From a virus, in IMG/VR virus record IMGVR_UViG_3300027851_000070, positions 1 to 38,194 of that record: a DNA stretch of 38,194 bases. The stretch is one strand, 5' to 3'. Positions within the stretch are counted from its first letter, which is position 1. Each line of letters opens with the position of its first letter. Made by a program: the position numbers and the translations under genes. The notes beneath the pieces were generated by a model. It searched no databases. It was given only the letters and a program-made list of their open reading frames with translations, and was not told the DNA's origin. Below, piece after piece: positions 1 to 7,111 of the stretch.

Positions 1-575
1 GCGTAGTACGGCGGAATGTTGTTCAGGTCAGGATCATGCGTGACCAGACACCGCAGATAGGAGATCCCTGGGATACGGTTCATGTTGGTGACCATGATGG
101 TATTTTCAGCCACCAGTGTCACATAGGCCGATTGTACCTGAGTCCAGGAGACGTTCGACTGAACCATTGCCCCTACCGATTCAAGCACCATTGACCGATC
201 TTCAGCAATCTGGCCGCTGTTGCCGATCTGGTGACCTTGACCGTAGGCTAGACCATAGACCTCGGTGATACTGCGCCCCTGTGTCAGTTCCTTGGGAACT
301 CGGTAGACGTAAGTCCAGTTGTCGATGCGTTCTTGTTCGACCATACCATTGATAGGTAGGAAGACTTCGACACCTGAGCAAAGGTTCATGTCGGTTAGGA
401 CACGTGCATCAATGACTTTCCGTCGAATGACTTCGTCGATACTGGCACCCGTACTGTAGTCACGGATCAGTCCATTGTTCTTTGGGTCATAACGTGTGGG
501 CGAGAATGTGTACCGCAGGACTTCTTGTGGGATCTCGAAGCGGATCCTTTCAAGAGCGATCGTCAAAAGATCCAT
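1..575 (-). CDS. Partial gene of unknown function (5' part only)
   Basis: An open frame on the minus strand starts at ATG 575 and stays open to the left edge, giving 191 N-terminal residues that begin MDLLTIALERIRFEIPQEVL. The start is supported by an AGGAG ribosome site at 581-585 (minus sense). There is no signal peptide, membrane segment or motif I recognise. The sequence mixes strand-rich stretches (VEVFLPINGM, WTYVYRVPKEL), which would suit a virion or baseplate-type protein, but that is only an impression. The C-terminus lies outside the window. Its start codon is only 11 bases from the start of the divergent endonuclease gene at 587, so its promoter must lie inside or beyond that inserted gene. 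Confidence 0.8.
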   Translation of the reverse strand, partial: MDLLTIALERIRFEIPQEVLRYTFSPTRYDPKNNGLIRDYSTGASIDEVIRRKVIDARVLTDMNLCSGVEVFLPINGMVEQERIDNWTYVYRVPKELTQGRSITEVYGLAYGQGHQIGNSGQIAEDRSMVLESVGAMVQSNVSWTQVQSAYVTLVAENTIMVTNMNRIPGISYLRCLVTHDPDLNNIPPYY

Positions 576-586
576 GGTAGGCTCCT

Positions 587-1366
587 ATGAAGATAATCGA
601 TTTAAGAGGAAGGGTCTTTGGAAGATTAACGGTCATAGCTCGTGACTATACTTCTATAAAATCACAAGCTAGATGGATTTGCAATTGTTCTTGCGGAAAC
701 ACCACCATTGTATTCGGAAATAACCTTAGAAAAGGATCTACGAGGAGATGCGGTTGTCTCTTTCTTGAATCCATTAGAGAGACTTCGAACCATGTGATAA
801 AACATGGCCGGCATTCATCCCCAGAATATCAAGCATACCACGACATGTTACAGCGATGCTATAACGATAAGGTTCGTAATTACCATCGTTACGGCGGTCG
901 TGGGATAGAAGTCTGTTTTGAATGGAGGGTTTCTTTCGAGAACTTTTTCAGGGACATGGGATTAAGACCTAGTAAGAGGTATTCCCTTGACCGCATCGAA
1001 AATGATGGTAATTACGAACCTGGTAATTGTCGATGGGCAACGAGGGAAGAACAAGATAACAATAAATCTGCAAACGTCCGATATTTCATCGATGGTGATT
1101 CACTGACTATTTCTCAAATATCGAGAAGATACAATATACCTAGGGCTCGTCTTGAATCTCGGTTAAAGCGCGGCGACGACATAGAGAAAGCCGTAACACC
1201 AGAGATTCGATACAAGCCAATGAAACAGTACTGTTCAGAGGATGGCGTTTGCAAATCCCTTAAAGAATGGGGATATGAACTCGATATTCCATATCGAAAA
1301 ATGTGGAAACTTATTCATGAAAGAGGTAAGTCTCTTGATGAGATCATCTCTTCAAAACGAGATTAG
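587..1366 (+). CDS. Free-standing HNH-type homing endonuclease
   Basis: This 259-residue protein has the architecture of phage HNH homing endonucleases. An N-terminal zinc-finger-like module (FGRLTVIARDY near residue 12, then CNCSCGN near 33 and CGC near 56) is followed by an HNH-like core around residues 130-155 (SLDRIENDGNYEPGNCRWAT, with downstream NN). Two C-terminal helix-turn-helix modules follow (about 165-200 and 215-255), which in this class bind the DNA target. The gene is visibly more AT-rich than its neighbours and uses codons such as AGA and ATA that they avoid, a sign of recent transfer. It sits between divergent genes, not inside an intron I can recognise. The ribosome site is weak (GGTAGG). 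The family call is confident; activity and target are unknown. Confidence 0.85.
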   Translation: MKIIDLRGRVFGRLTVIARDYTSIKSQARWICNCSCGNTTIVFGNNLRKGSTRRCGCLFLESIRETSNHVIKHGRHSSPEYQAYHDMLQRCYNDKVRNYHRYGGRGIEVCFEWRVSFENFFRDMGLRPSKRYSLDRIENDGNYEPGNCRWATREEQDNNKSANVRYFIDGDSLTISQISRRYNIPRARLESRLKRGDDIEKAVTPEIRYKPMKQYCSEDGVCKSLKEWGYELDIPYRKMWKLIHERGKSLDEIISSKRD

Positions 1367-1433
1367 TACACAGGATGGGCCAATAGTTTACAGCATTTCT
1401 TATGTAGTTATGCTTATCCAAAATTATTAGGGG

Positions 1434-1443
1434 GATACATTAT
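1434..1443 (+). promoter_or_regulatory. Candidate phage promoter motif GATACATTAT, copy 1
   Basis: GATACATTAT is followed after four bases by TTGA. The same 10-mer occurs intergenically at 12051 and 27427, and with one change at 22577. This copy is 34 bases upstream of the ATG at 1477 and about 240 bases upstream of phuZ. It resembles the phiKZ early (virion RNA polymerase) element that I recall as TATATTAC. The promoter role is inferred from recurrence and position. Confidence 0.5.
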
Positions 1444-1476
1444 CTCCTTGAACATACACATCGTGGAGTAACGTCC

Positions 1477-1641
1477 ATGTGGATGAGCATCCCACACAGC
1501 AACACAAATCCAAAACCCTGTAAAGAGATAGTCTACAATGGTGTTACTTACCCTAGTGTGACTGACGCCTCTAAGATACTAGGTATTCCAACCTCTACTC
1601 TTCACGGTCGGATAAAACGATCAAATGATCAACATTCCTGA
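1477..1641 (+). CDS. Orphan NUMOD1-like DNA-binding module, 54 aa
   Basis: This is a short frame with a plausible ribosome site (GGAG at about 1465) and an ATG at 1477. The product contains EIVYNGVTYPSVTDASKILG followed by IPTSTLHGRIKR. That is the NUMOD1-type helix-turn-helix pattern (short strand pair, S-x-x-x-A-A/S-x-x-L-G-I, S-T-x-x-x-R) normally found as a C-terminal module of homing endonucleases. No nuclease domain is attached. It may be the remnant of a second endonuclease, a tail split from the 587-1366 gene, or a free-standing DNA-binding peptide. A candidate promoter motif lies 33 bases upstream of the start. It precedes phuZ by 43 bases. Confidence 0.55.
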   Translation: MWMSIPHSNTNPKPCKEIVYNGVTYPSVTDASKILGIPTSTLHGRIKRSNDQHS

Positions 1642-1684
1642 TTCAAACGTAAAAACACACAAATCTCAAAGAAAGGAGAATACC

Positions 1685-2668
1685 ATGAGTAATGGTCTTA
1701 GCACTCGTCCTGTTGGTAAGGTGAGGCTGTATGCGTGCGGGGGTGGGGGCATAAACCTCGGCAAAGAATACATCGAGAAAGGCCACAGCGCTGACATTGC
1801 TGATCTGCAAGTCGCCTTCATCGATACCTCCGATTCCAACCTCGATGATCGCCTGGTCGACAACTGTTGGTTGTTCAAAGACCTCGACGGTTCCGGCAAG
1901 ATCCGCAACTCCAACGACAAGGTCATCGCCAAAGCCGTTCCGGACATCCTGCGCAAGTTTGCACCGGGTGATCTGAACATCGTGATCTTCACTGCCTCCG
2001 GTGGTACCGGTTCGGTGGTCGGACCGCTGATCCTGAAGCAACTGCTGGAAGATGGTCACAGTGCCATTGGTGTGGTCACTGGTTCGCACGAGTCCATCAA
2101 GACTGCCGAGAACACGATCGGCACCATGAAGACCCTGGACGCCATTGCTCGCATGACCGACAAACCGGTCATCATCCATTTCGGCATGAATGAAGTGGAT
2201 GTTCCGCGCAGCGAAGTCGACCTGGAAGCTCACCTGATCATCCGCGCCATGACTGTCCTGTGCTCGCGCCGTAACCATGGTCTCGACACTGCCGACATCA
2301 CCAGCTTCCTGAAGTTCAACAAGTCCACCGACGTCGGTGCTTGCCTGGCACGTCTGCACGTGGCCGGTGACATCGAAGAGTTCGAAGAAGCGGTGAAAGA
2401 TCCGATTGCTGCGGCTTACCTCAAGCGCAACCAAGACGATCCCCAGCCGTCGGTCTTCGTGCCGTACAGCTGTGACGGCTTCATGCCGCCGATCGTTCAA
2501 GCGACCACCAGCTACTTCTTCGGTATCGAAAACCGTTCGTTCGGCGAAGTCATCAAGCAGCTCGATGGCCTGAAGAAAGAGATGGACATGCAGCGCACTA
2601 CCCGTGCTCAGAACGTCTCGTTCCTCTCCGGTGACGAAGAAGTGTCTGATACCGGCCTGCTGTTCTAG
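1685..2668 (+). CDS. phuZ: PhuZ-like phage tubulin (spindle GTPase)
   Basis: This 327-residue protein belongs to the tubulin/FtsZ superfamily and is the probable PhuZ. In phiKZ-like infections PhuZ forms dynamic filaments that centre the phage nucleus and carry capsids. Visible GTPase features are a Gly-rich T1-like loop (ACGGGGINLG, residues 17-26), the tubulin signature ASGGTGS (104-110), and an FtsZ-like T7 synergy loop LDTADI (200-205) with acidic residues D201 and D204. The tail is acidic and hydrophobic (GDEEVSDTGLLF), like the tail needed for PhuZ polymer contacts. The ATG at 1685 has an AAAGGAG ribosome site 5 bases away; an in-frame ATG at 1625 lacks one. Length is close to known PhuZ proteins (a little over 300 aa). 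A strong hairpin at 2684-2709 follows the stop. Confidence 0.92.
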   Translation: MSNGLSTRPVGKVRLYACGGGGINLGKEYIEKGHSADIADLQVAFIDTSDSNLDDRLVDNCWLFKDLDGSGKIRNSNDKVIAKAVPDILRKFAPGDLNIVIFTASGGTGSVVGPLILKQLLEDGHSAIGVVTGSHESIKTAENTIGTMKTLDAIARMTDKPVIIHFGMNEVDVPRSEVDLEAHLIIRAMTVLCSRRNHGLDTADITSFLKFNKSTDVGACLARLHVAGDIEEFEEAVKDPIAAAYLKRNQDDPQPSVFVPYSCDGFMPPIVQATTSYFFGIENRSFGEVIKQLDGLKKEMDMQRTTRAQNVSFLSGDEEVSDTGLLF

Positions 2669-2683
2669 TAGCATATGCACAGG

Positions 2684-2709
2684 GACTGTGAGGGTAAAAC
2701 CTCACAGTC
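2684..2709 (+). terminator. Intrinsic terminator after phuZ
   Basis: A perfect 10-bp stem (GACTGTGAGG / CCTCACAGTC) with loop GTAAAA is followed by TTTATG. It lies 15 bases after the phuZ stop and isolates that gene from the next one. Confidence 0.75.
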
Positions 2710-2750
2710 TTTATGCCGTCACATTAGCACCTGTCGATCAAGGATAAATC

Positions 2751-3203
2751 ATGAGTCAGAAGAAATCCCCAAATGTAGTAGTAGTTTCTGCACAACGGCT
2801 CCAGGATCTGCGCGATCTCTGCCAGCCCTCGAATTTCAATACCACTGAGCAGGCACACGATGCATTGCACGATGGTATCAGCAAGTTGCTGAACGAAGAA
2901 TCCGGAATCGATATAGACATCCACCGATTGATTGTCGGGGATAAGTTCTACGTGACTGAACTACCGGACGTATGGAGTGTCGACGACATACTCTGTAAGT
3001 TTGACATTTCTGTCAGGATGTCGGAAAACACAGGGAAGGTAACCGCTGACCCTTCCCGTCATTCCGATACCATGCTTGTCTGTTCGACCTCCGACGGGCG
3101 CCAGGCCATCTTTAACCCGTCTCTTAAGGTCATGACTGATCTCAAACTCGGATCGTTCTTAACCTCTAACATCCGAACCGTCAAGCTCATCACCAAGCTC
3201 TAA
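2751..3203 (+). CDS. Protein of unknown function, 150 aa
   Basis: The start ATG at 2751 has a good ribosome site (AAGGA, 7 bases away). The product begins with a short strand (PNVVVVSAQRLQ) followed by a helical segment and a more strand-rich C-terminal half. The edge-strand pattern SDTMLVCSTSDG near residue 105 resembles the C-terminal signature of the small paralogous proteins at 4177-8274, so it may be a distant, longer member of that set. No catalytic motif, signal peptide or membrane helix is visible. CACATTAG, a weak match to the candidate promoter core, lies about 23 bases upstream. It opens a plus-strand run of closely spaced genes. Confidence 0.8.
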   Translation: MSQKKSPNVVVVSAQRLQDLRDLCQPSNFNTTEQAHDALHDGISKLLNEESGIDIDIHRLIVGDKFYVTELPDVWSVDDILCKFDISVRMSENTGKVTADPSRHSDTMLVCSTSDGRQAIFNPSLKVMTDLKLGSFLTSNIRTVKLITKL

Positions 3204-3217
3204 CCAGGAGAAACACC

Positions 3218-3922
3218 ATGCAAGAGAAAGAAGTCATCCTCGGCCGTGATGGCAAGCCGATGTACGAAGTGATCGAAAGCAAGCACCATCGCGATACCTT
3301 CCAGTTCGTACCGGTCTATGGCAGTCTGCCGTTGCTGCGTGTAGGTTTCCTGTCTCCGGTGCCACCGCGTCACCTGGGTGATCCCAAATACATCCACGAC
3401 AGCCGTCCGATCTGCTGGCCACTGTTCCATCCTTACTTCGTAGTGCGTCAGTCCGCCGATGGCAACATGTTGATGGCCTACGTGGAATCGGTCGACGACA
3501 TCAAGACCTTCTGGCCGGAAGCGACTGAAATCACTGTCTTCGAAGAAGGCGTGACCAAATACATGTTCAACGCCGACTTCCAGCCGCCATCCTGGCTGGC
3601 TGAAGTACAGTCCCCGGACTTCGTGGTCAAGCCACCTGTCATCGGTGCTTTCCGCCTGATCAACACTGAAACCGAAGAAGTCCTCTATGGTTACAGTGAT
3701 GACGTCGAGTATGCAGTGCAGCTGCAAAGTCACAAGCTCATGTACGGCGTCCATGAGGACAAAGAGTTCCAGGACAACCTGGTCAACTACGACAGCCTCA
3801 GTCCTATTATCCATCCGACCCCGACTCTGGCTGCGGCTGAGAAACTGGCCCGTGATCTTCAAGAATTCAATGAAGACAAAGGCGAACTCCCAACCACCCT
3901 CTATATCGGTGACGACGAATGA
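3218..3922 (+). CDS. Conserved-looking protein of unknown function, 234 aa
   Basis: This acidic 234-residue protein starts at ATG 3218 behind a strong CAGGAGAAACACC ribosome site, 14 bases after the previous stop. Codon use is strongly biased toward the common codons also used by phuZ and chmA, which suggests high expression. It is rich in aromatic and strand-forming segments (FQFVPVYGSLPLLRVGFL near residues 27-44) and ends in an acidic tail (LYIGDDE). No nuclease, polymerase or protease motif is visible. Its stop overlaps the next gene by four bases (ATGA), so the two are probably translationally coupled. Confidence 0.85.
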   Translation: MQEKEVILGRDGKPMYEVIESKHHRDTFQFVPVYGSLPLLRVGFLSPVPPRHLGDPKYIHDSRPICWPLFHPYFVVRQSADGNMLMAYVESVDDIKTFWPEATEITVFEEGVTKYMFNADFQPPSWLAEVQSPDFVVKPPVIGAFRLINTETEEVLYGYSDDVEYAVQLQSHKLMYGVHEDKEFQDNLVNYDSLSPIIHPTPTLAAAEKLARDLQEFNEDKGELPTTLYIGDDE

Positions 3923-4116
3923 GTCATATTTTCGAATGCGAACAGTGCCAGTGTGCCGATTCCATCTATTCAACACAGCAGACAAGTCCAGGCTACATCT
4001 GTCATCAGTGCAAGCACGGCGAATGGCATAACGAGTTCGCTCGCGAGACCTACGATTTCGATCGTCACGGCCCTGCCCTGAACAAGCCTGACCCGACTGG
4101 CGCCAGCTTCGGCTAA
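3919..4116 (+). CDS. Small zinc-ribbon protein, 65 aa
   Basis: This 65-residue protein has two Cys knuckles (CEQC at 7-10 and CHQC at 29-32) spaced as in a rubredoxin-like or zinc-ribbon fold, so one zinc ion is probably bound. The ATG overlaps the stop of the 3218-3922 gene (ATGA), implying translational coupling and perhaps a shared complex. The C-terminal half is charged and Pro/Gly-rich with no further motif. It could be a small transcription or nucleic-acid-binding accessory protein, but nothing here decides that. A strong terminator follows at 4125-4150. Confidence 0.8.
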   Translation: MSHIFECEQCQCADSIYSTQQTSPGYICHQCKHGEWHNEFARETYDFDRHGPALNKPDPTGASFG

Positions 4117-4124
4117 CCCAATAC

Positions 4125-4150
4125 AGAGAGGAGGGAAATCCCTCCTCTCT
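4125..4150 (+). terminator. Intrinsic terminator
   Basis: A perfect 11-bp stem (AGAGAGGAGGG / CCCTCCTCTCT) with loop AAAT is followed by GGCCTTATTTTTTC. It belongs to the AGAGGAGGG-type terminators that recur across the window. Confidence 0.85.
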
Positions 4151-4176
4151 GGCCTTATTTTTTCAGGTTAAAGAAA

Positions 4177-4587
4177 ATGAACCGCCCCTATTTTGTAGGG
4201 GGAGCTATGGATATCGATTTAAAGGGCCCTACGGTGCTCATATTCGACGTTTCGGACATGATCAGTACCCTAGATGGGGAGGGTGAACTCTCGCCCCTTG
4301 CATGGCAGTATATGATCGAACGCGAACTTGTCGAAAAAGGTAAGCTGACCATTGGAAGTACCGTTGTCAAAAGTCCTTACCTTGCGGAGCAGTATCGCAT
4401 TGTGAAGAGCCTTTTGGAACGCTATCCGTCTAACAACATCGTCGACCAACTTGACCCATCTATCCTTGAGTATCTGTCTCAGTATGTGGTGGAAATCATG
4501 ATGACTAATGAAGTCTTACTGGTCATCAAAAGAAAAGTCATAAGGAGCCATCCGTGCAGGACTATATCTTACCCATCAACACCGTAG
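4177..4587 (+). CDS. Small alpha/beta protein, member of a tandem paralogue array (1)
   Basis: The product is 136 residues from ATG 4177, or 126 from ATG 4207. The later start has a stronger ribosome site (AGGGGGAG), but this lies in the 3' arm of a small hairpin (CCCCTA-TTTTG-TAGGGG, 4185-4201). An N-terminal strand (GPTVLIFDVSDM) leads into amphipathic helices and a closing strand (TNEVLLVIKRK). That plan is shared, with little sequence identity, by most genes up to 8274. The last 34 bases overlap the next gene, whose ribosome site lies inside this one. Function is unknown. Confidence 0.75.
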   Translation: MNRPYFVGGAMDIDLKGPTVLIFDVSDMISTLDGEGELSPLAWQYMIERELVEKGKLTIGSTVVKSPYLAEQYRIVKSLLERYPSNNIVDQLDPSILEYLSQYVVEIMMTNEVLLVIKRKVIRSHPCRTISYPSTP

Positions 4588-5159
4588 TGGATTACGTTCA
4601 CGACATCGTTGATCAACTGCCTGTTGGCCACACATTACCTACCCGTCCACGTGAACGTAACAATCAAGTTACCGTTGCCGCGGCGGCGTTCGTGGAGAAC
4701 TACATCCGTGGTCAACTGCGTCATGTGCGTAAACGCCCTGATGCATTCAAAGAATTTCTTCATGTACTGGGTTACCCGGTCATGGAAATGCGTGCAGCCG
4801 CATTGGATGATTTCTGTGAAGGGTTGGACGATTTCTTCGTTACCCTGACTATCATCTCAGACCCAATCGTCCGACCCTTTATCGAAATGACTGGTACCCG
4901 ACTGATGTTCATTACCCATCGTCCGGGTATGGAAGAGTTGGTGATCGAATTGGGTGACGACTACATGTTGGAAAAATACCGTTTGATTCATGAACGGACT
5001 CGTCTCGTCACTCCGTCCCGCATTCGTGACATTTCGGATCTGGACGGGTTTCAAGAATACTTCGACAACACCATCGGTACAGCGTTTAGCCGAATCAACA
5101 ATCAGGCTGTTCGCGATGAAGTAAAACGCATTGCTATTGAGACCATCCGCCGACAGTGA
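4554..5159 (+). CDS. Alpha-helical protein of unknown function, 201 aa
   Basis: It starts with GTG at 4554 behind a near-perfect ribosome site (AAGGAG, 6-7 bases away), inside the end of the preceding gene. The product is mainly helical (VAAAAFVENYIRGQLRHVRK, ALDDFCEGLDDFF). An N-terminal strand (DYILPINTVVD) and an internal strand pair near residue 118 (GTRLMFITHR) resemble the array pattern of its neighbours, with an extra helical C-terminal segment of about 75 residues. No catalytic motif is visible. The overlap with both neighbours implies one polycistronic message. Confidence 0.8.
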   Translation: MQDYILPINTVVDYVHDIVDQLPVGHTLPTRPRERNNQVTVAAAAFVENYIRGQLRHVRKRPDAFKEFLHVLGYPVMEMRAAALDDFCEGLDDFFVTLTIISDPIVRPFIEMTGTRLMFITHRPGMEELVIELGDDYMLEKYRLIHERTRLVTPSRIRDISDLDGFQEYFDNTIGTAFSRINNQAVRDEVKRIAIETIRRQ

Positions 5160-5166
5160 GGTAACC

Positions 5167-5607
5167 ATGGATCCCGTGCTCGTCTCGACAGACTCGTTGG
5201 AGCAGTCCATCGAAGAAGCACTGACCCGTGAACTCGGGAGTTGCTTCAGCAATATCCCATCTGGTTTAGTAGAGCGTATGACCGACTACTATAACCTCCA
5301 CGGAGCCGAGGGGATGTTGGACGATCTTATCCAGTCCCAGCATTACGAATTGAGGGAATACTCCTCGGCAGAATTTTTCACCCGTCGATTCCTACATCTT
5401 GCAGAATCGCGAATTGATGTCAAGGAATATAGGGTGTTGTTGGAATACCGGGCCACTGAGCAGACCCTCGTTGTGAGGACTCAACGGCGGCCAAAGCAAT
5501 CCCCTGTCCTAGGACTTGCGGAAGCCTATCGTAATTCTCAAGAGCAATGGGATTATCTCCCAGAACGACTAAGACGTGCGCTCGATGATGTCACCGCTTT
5601 GTGGTGA
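5167..5607 (+). CDS. Small alpha/beta protein of the tandem array (2)
   Basis: The ATG at 5167 has GAGGTAACC in front of it; the ribosome site overlaps the previous stop. The 146-residue product begins with the array-type strand (MDPVLVSTDSLEQS) and continues with helices. It then carries the array-type strand pair (RVLLEYRATEQTLVVRTQRR, about residues 86-105) and a 40-residue charged, helical extension. A longer in-frame reading from TTG 5131 has no ribosome site and would overlap the previous gene. Function is unknown. Confidence 0.8.
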   Translation: MDPVLVSTDSLEQSIEEALTRELGSCFSNIPSGLVERMTDYYNLHGAEGMLDDLIQSQHYELREYSSAEFFTRRFLHLAESRIDVKEYRVLLEYRATEQTLVVRTQRRPKQSPVLGLAEAYRNSQEQWDYLPERLRRALDDVTALW

Positions 5608-5674
5608 TGCATACCCTGCCGTAAATCTGCATTAACCAGTTACCAAGATGGTGTTCTGGTACTGGAGGTGAAGC

Positions 5675-6193
5675 GTGTTGTCAACTGGACTACGCTCAAT
5701 CATTTTAAATCTTCCCTACGAGGTGGCTTTCGGTATGTTCGGCGGTAAGTTAGCTGATCATATCGGGGCCACCCCGCTCCTTTATGCCGCCCTAGCTTAT
5801 TTCGTGTTTGATGAGTCTTTCTTCCTGGAAGACTTAGCCGAAAACTACCCAGAGTTAGATTATGAACTATCTGAATGGTTGGAAGCATTTTACTGCGACC
5901 AATACGACCTTATTGAAGAATTAAGGAAGTACTATGCAACGCCTCTCTCGGCAGGATATCCACCGCTTCCTTGGGATCGCGCCCCTGCATCCTACCGACT
6001 CGTCAGTGTCCGATACCTGTCGTCGGATGAGTCTGTCCTCATCGCCGCGTCCGATGATGAAAGTGATCATCAACTTGGAAGCGAGTGGGGACTTCCTCAT
6101 GAACGCCAGTCGTGTACTGGCCGCTACGGGGATGACCTTAGAAGAACTTTTCGAATTTCTGGCCACAGTGGTCTCTGCCATTCGAAAAGATAG
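5675..6193 (+). CDS. Small alpha/beta protein of the tandem array (3), with out-of-family tail
   Basis: It starts at GTG 5675 behind GGAGGTGAAGC. The product has the array N-terminal strand (RSIILNLPYEVA), acidic helices, and the array closing strands (RLVSVRYLSSDESVLIAAS, about residues 107-125). Beyond residue 130 the sequence turns Arg/His/Gly-rich and unlike the family, and the DNA there is also read in another frame by the next gene. The last 40 or so residues are therefore probably read-through of a drifting end after loss of an earlier stop. Function is unknown. Confidence 0.65.
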   Translation: MLSTGLRSIILNLPYEVAFGMFGGKLADHIGATPLLYAALAYFVFDESFFLEDLAENYPELDYELSEWLEAFYCDQYDLIEELRKYYATPLSAGYPPLPWDRAPASYRLVSVRYLSSDESVLIAASDDESDHQLGSEWGLPHERQSCTGRYGDDLRRTFRISGHSGLCHSKR

Positions 6194-6515
6194 TTTTGCT
6201 CCATCGCTACTCGTCAATGGGAGGTTACCAGACCATGAAGGAGTTTCAATCAACTCGCTCGTGTCCTCCATGGCTGAGCAACTCGAGAACGGTACGGTGT
6301 CCTACACCGGAAATGAGGGCTCCTTTAAGCTTCTCTCGGTCGATCAGCTTGATGATTCCGCCCTCATCGAGGTTGTCTCAAGGGAGCCGGCAGGGCGCGG
6401 GAAAACTCCCATTAATCCTGTCCCTATCAGTCGAAACAAACGCGCTGCACGAGGTGCCATCCGAGTTACTCAGGGCGGTCGTGTCATCAGTGATAAGCGG
6501 AGTGATCTGGAATAG
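5934..6515 (+). CDS. Small alpha/beta protein of the tandem array (4), heavily overlapping
   Basis: The ATG at 5934 has AAGGAAG 5-6 bases upstream, inside the previous gene. The array-like part begins at Met41/42 (MKVIINLEASGDF, ATG 6054/6057) and ends with KLLSVDQLDDSALIEVVSRE at about residues 131-150. The first 40 residues and the basic last 40 look like sequence borrowed from neighbouring frames. Either start is possible: 5934 has the ribosome site, 6057 has the family boundary. The 260-base overlap with gene 3 and the long overlap with gene 5 are exceptional here. Function is unknown. Confidence 0.65.
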   Translation: MQRLSRQDIHRFLGIAPLHPTDSSVSDTCRRMSLSSSPRPMMKVIINLEASGDFLMNASRVLAATGMTLEELFEFLATVVSAIRKDSFAPSLLVNGRLPDHEGVSINSLVSSMAEQLENGTVSYTGNEGSFKLLSVDQLDDSALIEVVSREPAGRGKTPINPVPISRNKRAARGAIRVTQGGRVISDKRSDLE

Positions 6516-6753
6516 ACTATCTTACGAGTATGGCGAAGTCCTCTCGTATTGGATACGTAAAGACAGCAATATCAATGTGCCGAGGGATTTGCTGATGGTC
6601 AAAGTCGATGAGGTCTTTGAAGCCGTCGTGCCGATCTTTACAAACATTGCTAAGGAACTCAGCATCTTTGCGGGTGAGACTCAGTTGATCACAGATCTTC
6701 TGAGATACGACCCCGTCGATGGTTCCATTGTTGTGAGAATTTCAGATGGCTGA
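6352..6753 (+). CDS. Small alpha/beta protein of the tandem array (5), start uncertain
   Basis: The frame is open from TTG 6196, but family-like sequence starts only at KLPLILSLSVETN and ends with DLLRYDPVDGSIVVRISDG just before the stop. I place the start at ATG 6352 (133 residues). TTG 6373 and a GTG near 6451 are also possible, and none has a convincing ribosome site, so coupling to the overlapping upstream gene is likely. The middle is helical (VDEVFEAVVPIFTNIAKELS). The stop overlaps the next start. Confidence 0.6.
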   Translation: MIPPSSRLSQGSRQGAGKLPLILSLSVETNALHEVPSELLRAVVSSVISGVIWNRLSYEYGEVLSYWIRKDSNINVPRDLLMVKVDEVFEAVVPIFTNIAKELSIFAGETQLITDLLRYDPVDGSIVVRISDG

Positions 6754-7102
6754 GAAAACAATCCTTTTTGAGGGAGAGCGGATCCTGAAAATACTCCTGG
6801 CCGATTTGGGTCAGGTCATGGATCACTCCTACCACGTCGACGAACTGTTCACGTTTTATCAGGACTGGTGTCGTCGTGGTGAGACTTTCGTTGATAAGTA
6901 TGTCCATCAGATCTACCCAATAATTCCGGGTTCTACCCCGGAGGAGCAGGAAGACGCTGAGGATAATCAGACAGCATTGCGAAATGCTATGATAAACCTA
7001 TACTGCGCAATGGATCAACTCATCAAAGGTGTCGACAGGCGGCGTGTTGTTCATGCAGCCCATAGCCACGATGAGCAAGTAGTATCGATTACTCTGCGCT
7101 AA
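6746..7102 (+). CDS. Small alpha/beta protein of the tandem array (6), 118 aa
   Basis: The ATG at 6746 lies 8 bases inside the end of the preceding gene, so translation is probably coupled; the ribosome site (GTGAGA) is weak. The product has the array plan: strand KTILFEGERILK, helices with aromatic and acidic residues (YHVDELFTFYQDW), an acidic linker (STPEEQEDAEDN), a helix, and closing strands RVVHAAHSHDEQVVSITLR at the very end. There is no catalytic motif. It is one of the most compact members and so helps define the module as roughly 110-120 residues. Confidence 0.75.
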   Translation: MAEKTILFEGERILKILLADLGQVMDHSYHVDELFTFYQDWCRRGETFVDKYVHQIYPIIPGSTPEEQEDAEDNQTALRNAMINLYCAMDQLIKGVDRRRVVHAAHSHDEQVVSITLR

Positions 7103-7111
7103 GGCCTACCC

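Noticed and set aside
1242-1430. 62-codon plus-strand frame overlapping the HNH gene end
   Set aside because: No ribosome site, low-complexity start, and overlap with a well-supported gene in another frame.
1527-1545. AAAGAGATAGTC-like sequence resembling the S element of a group I intron near phuZ
   Set aside because: No matching P, Q and R elements upstream, and phuZ is intact, so there is no intron evidence; it also lies in the coding sequence of the NUMOD1 orphan.
1643-2680. Minus-strand open frame opposite phuZ
   Set aside because: It is an artefact of the GC-rich third positions of phuZ; PhuZ itself has clear GTPase motifs.
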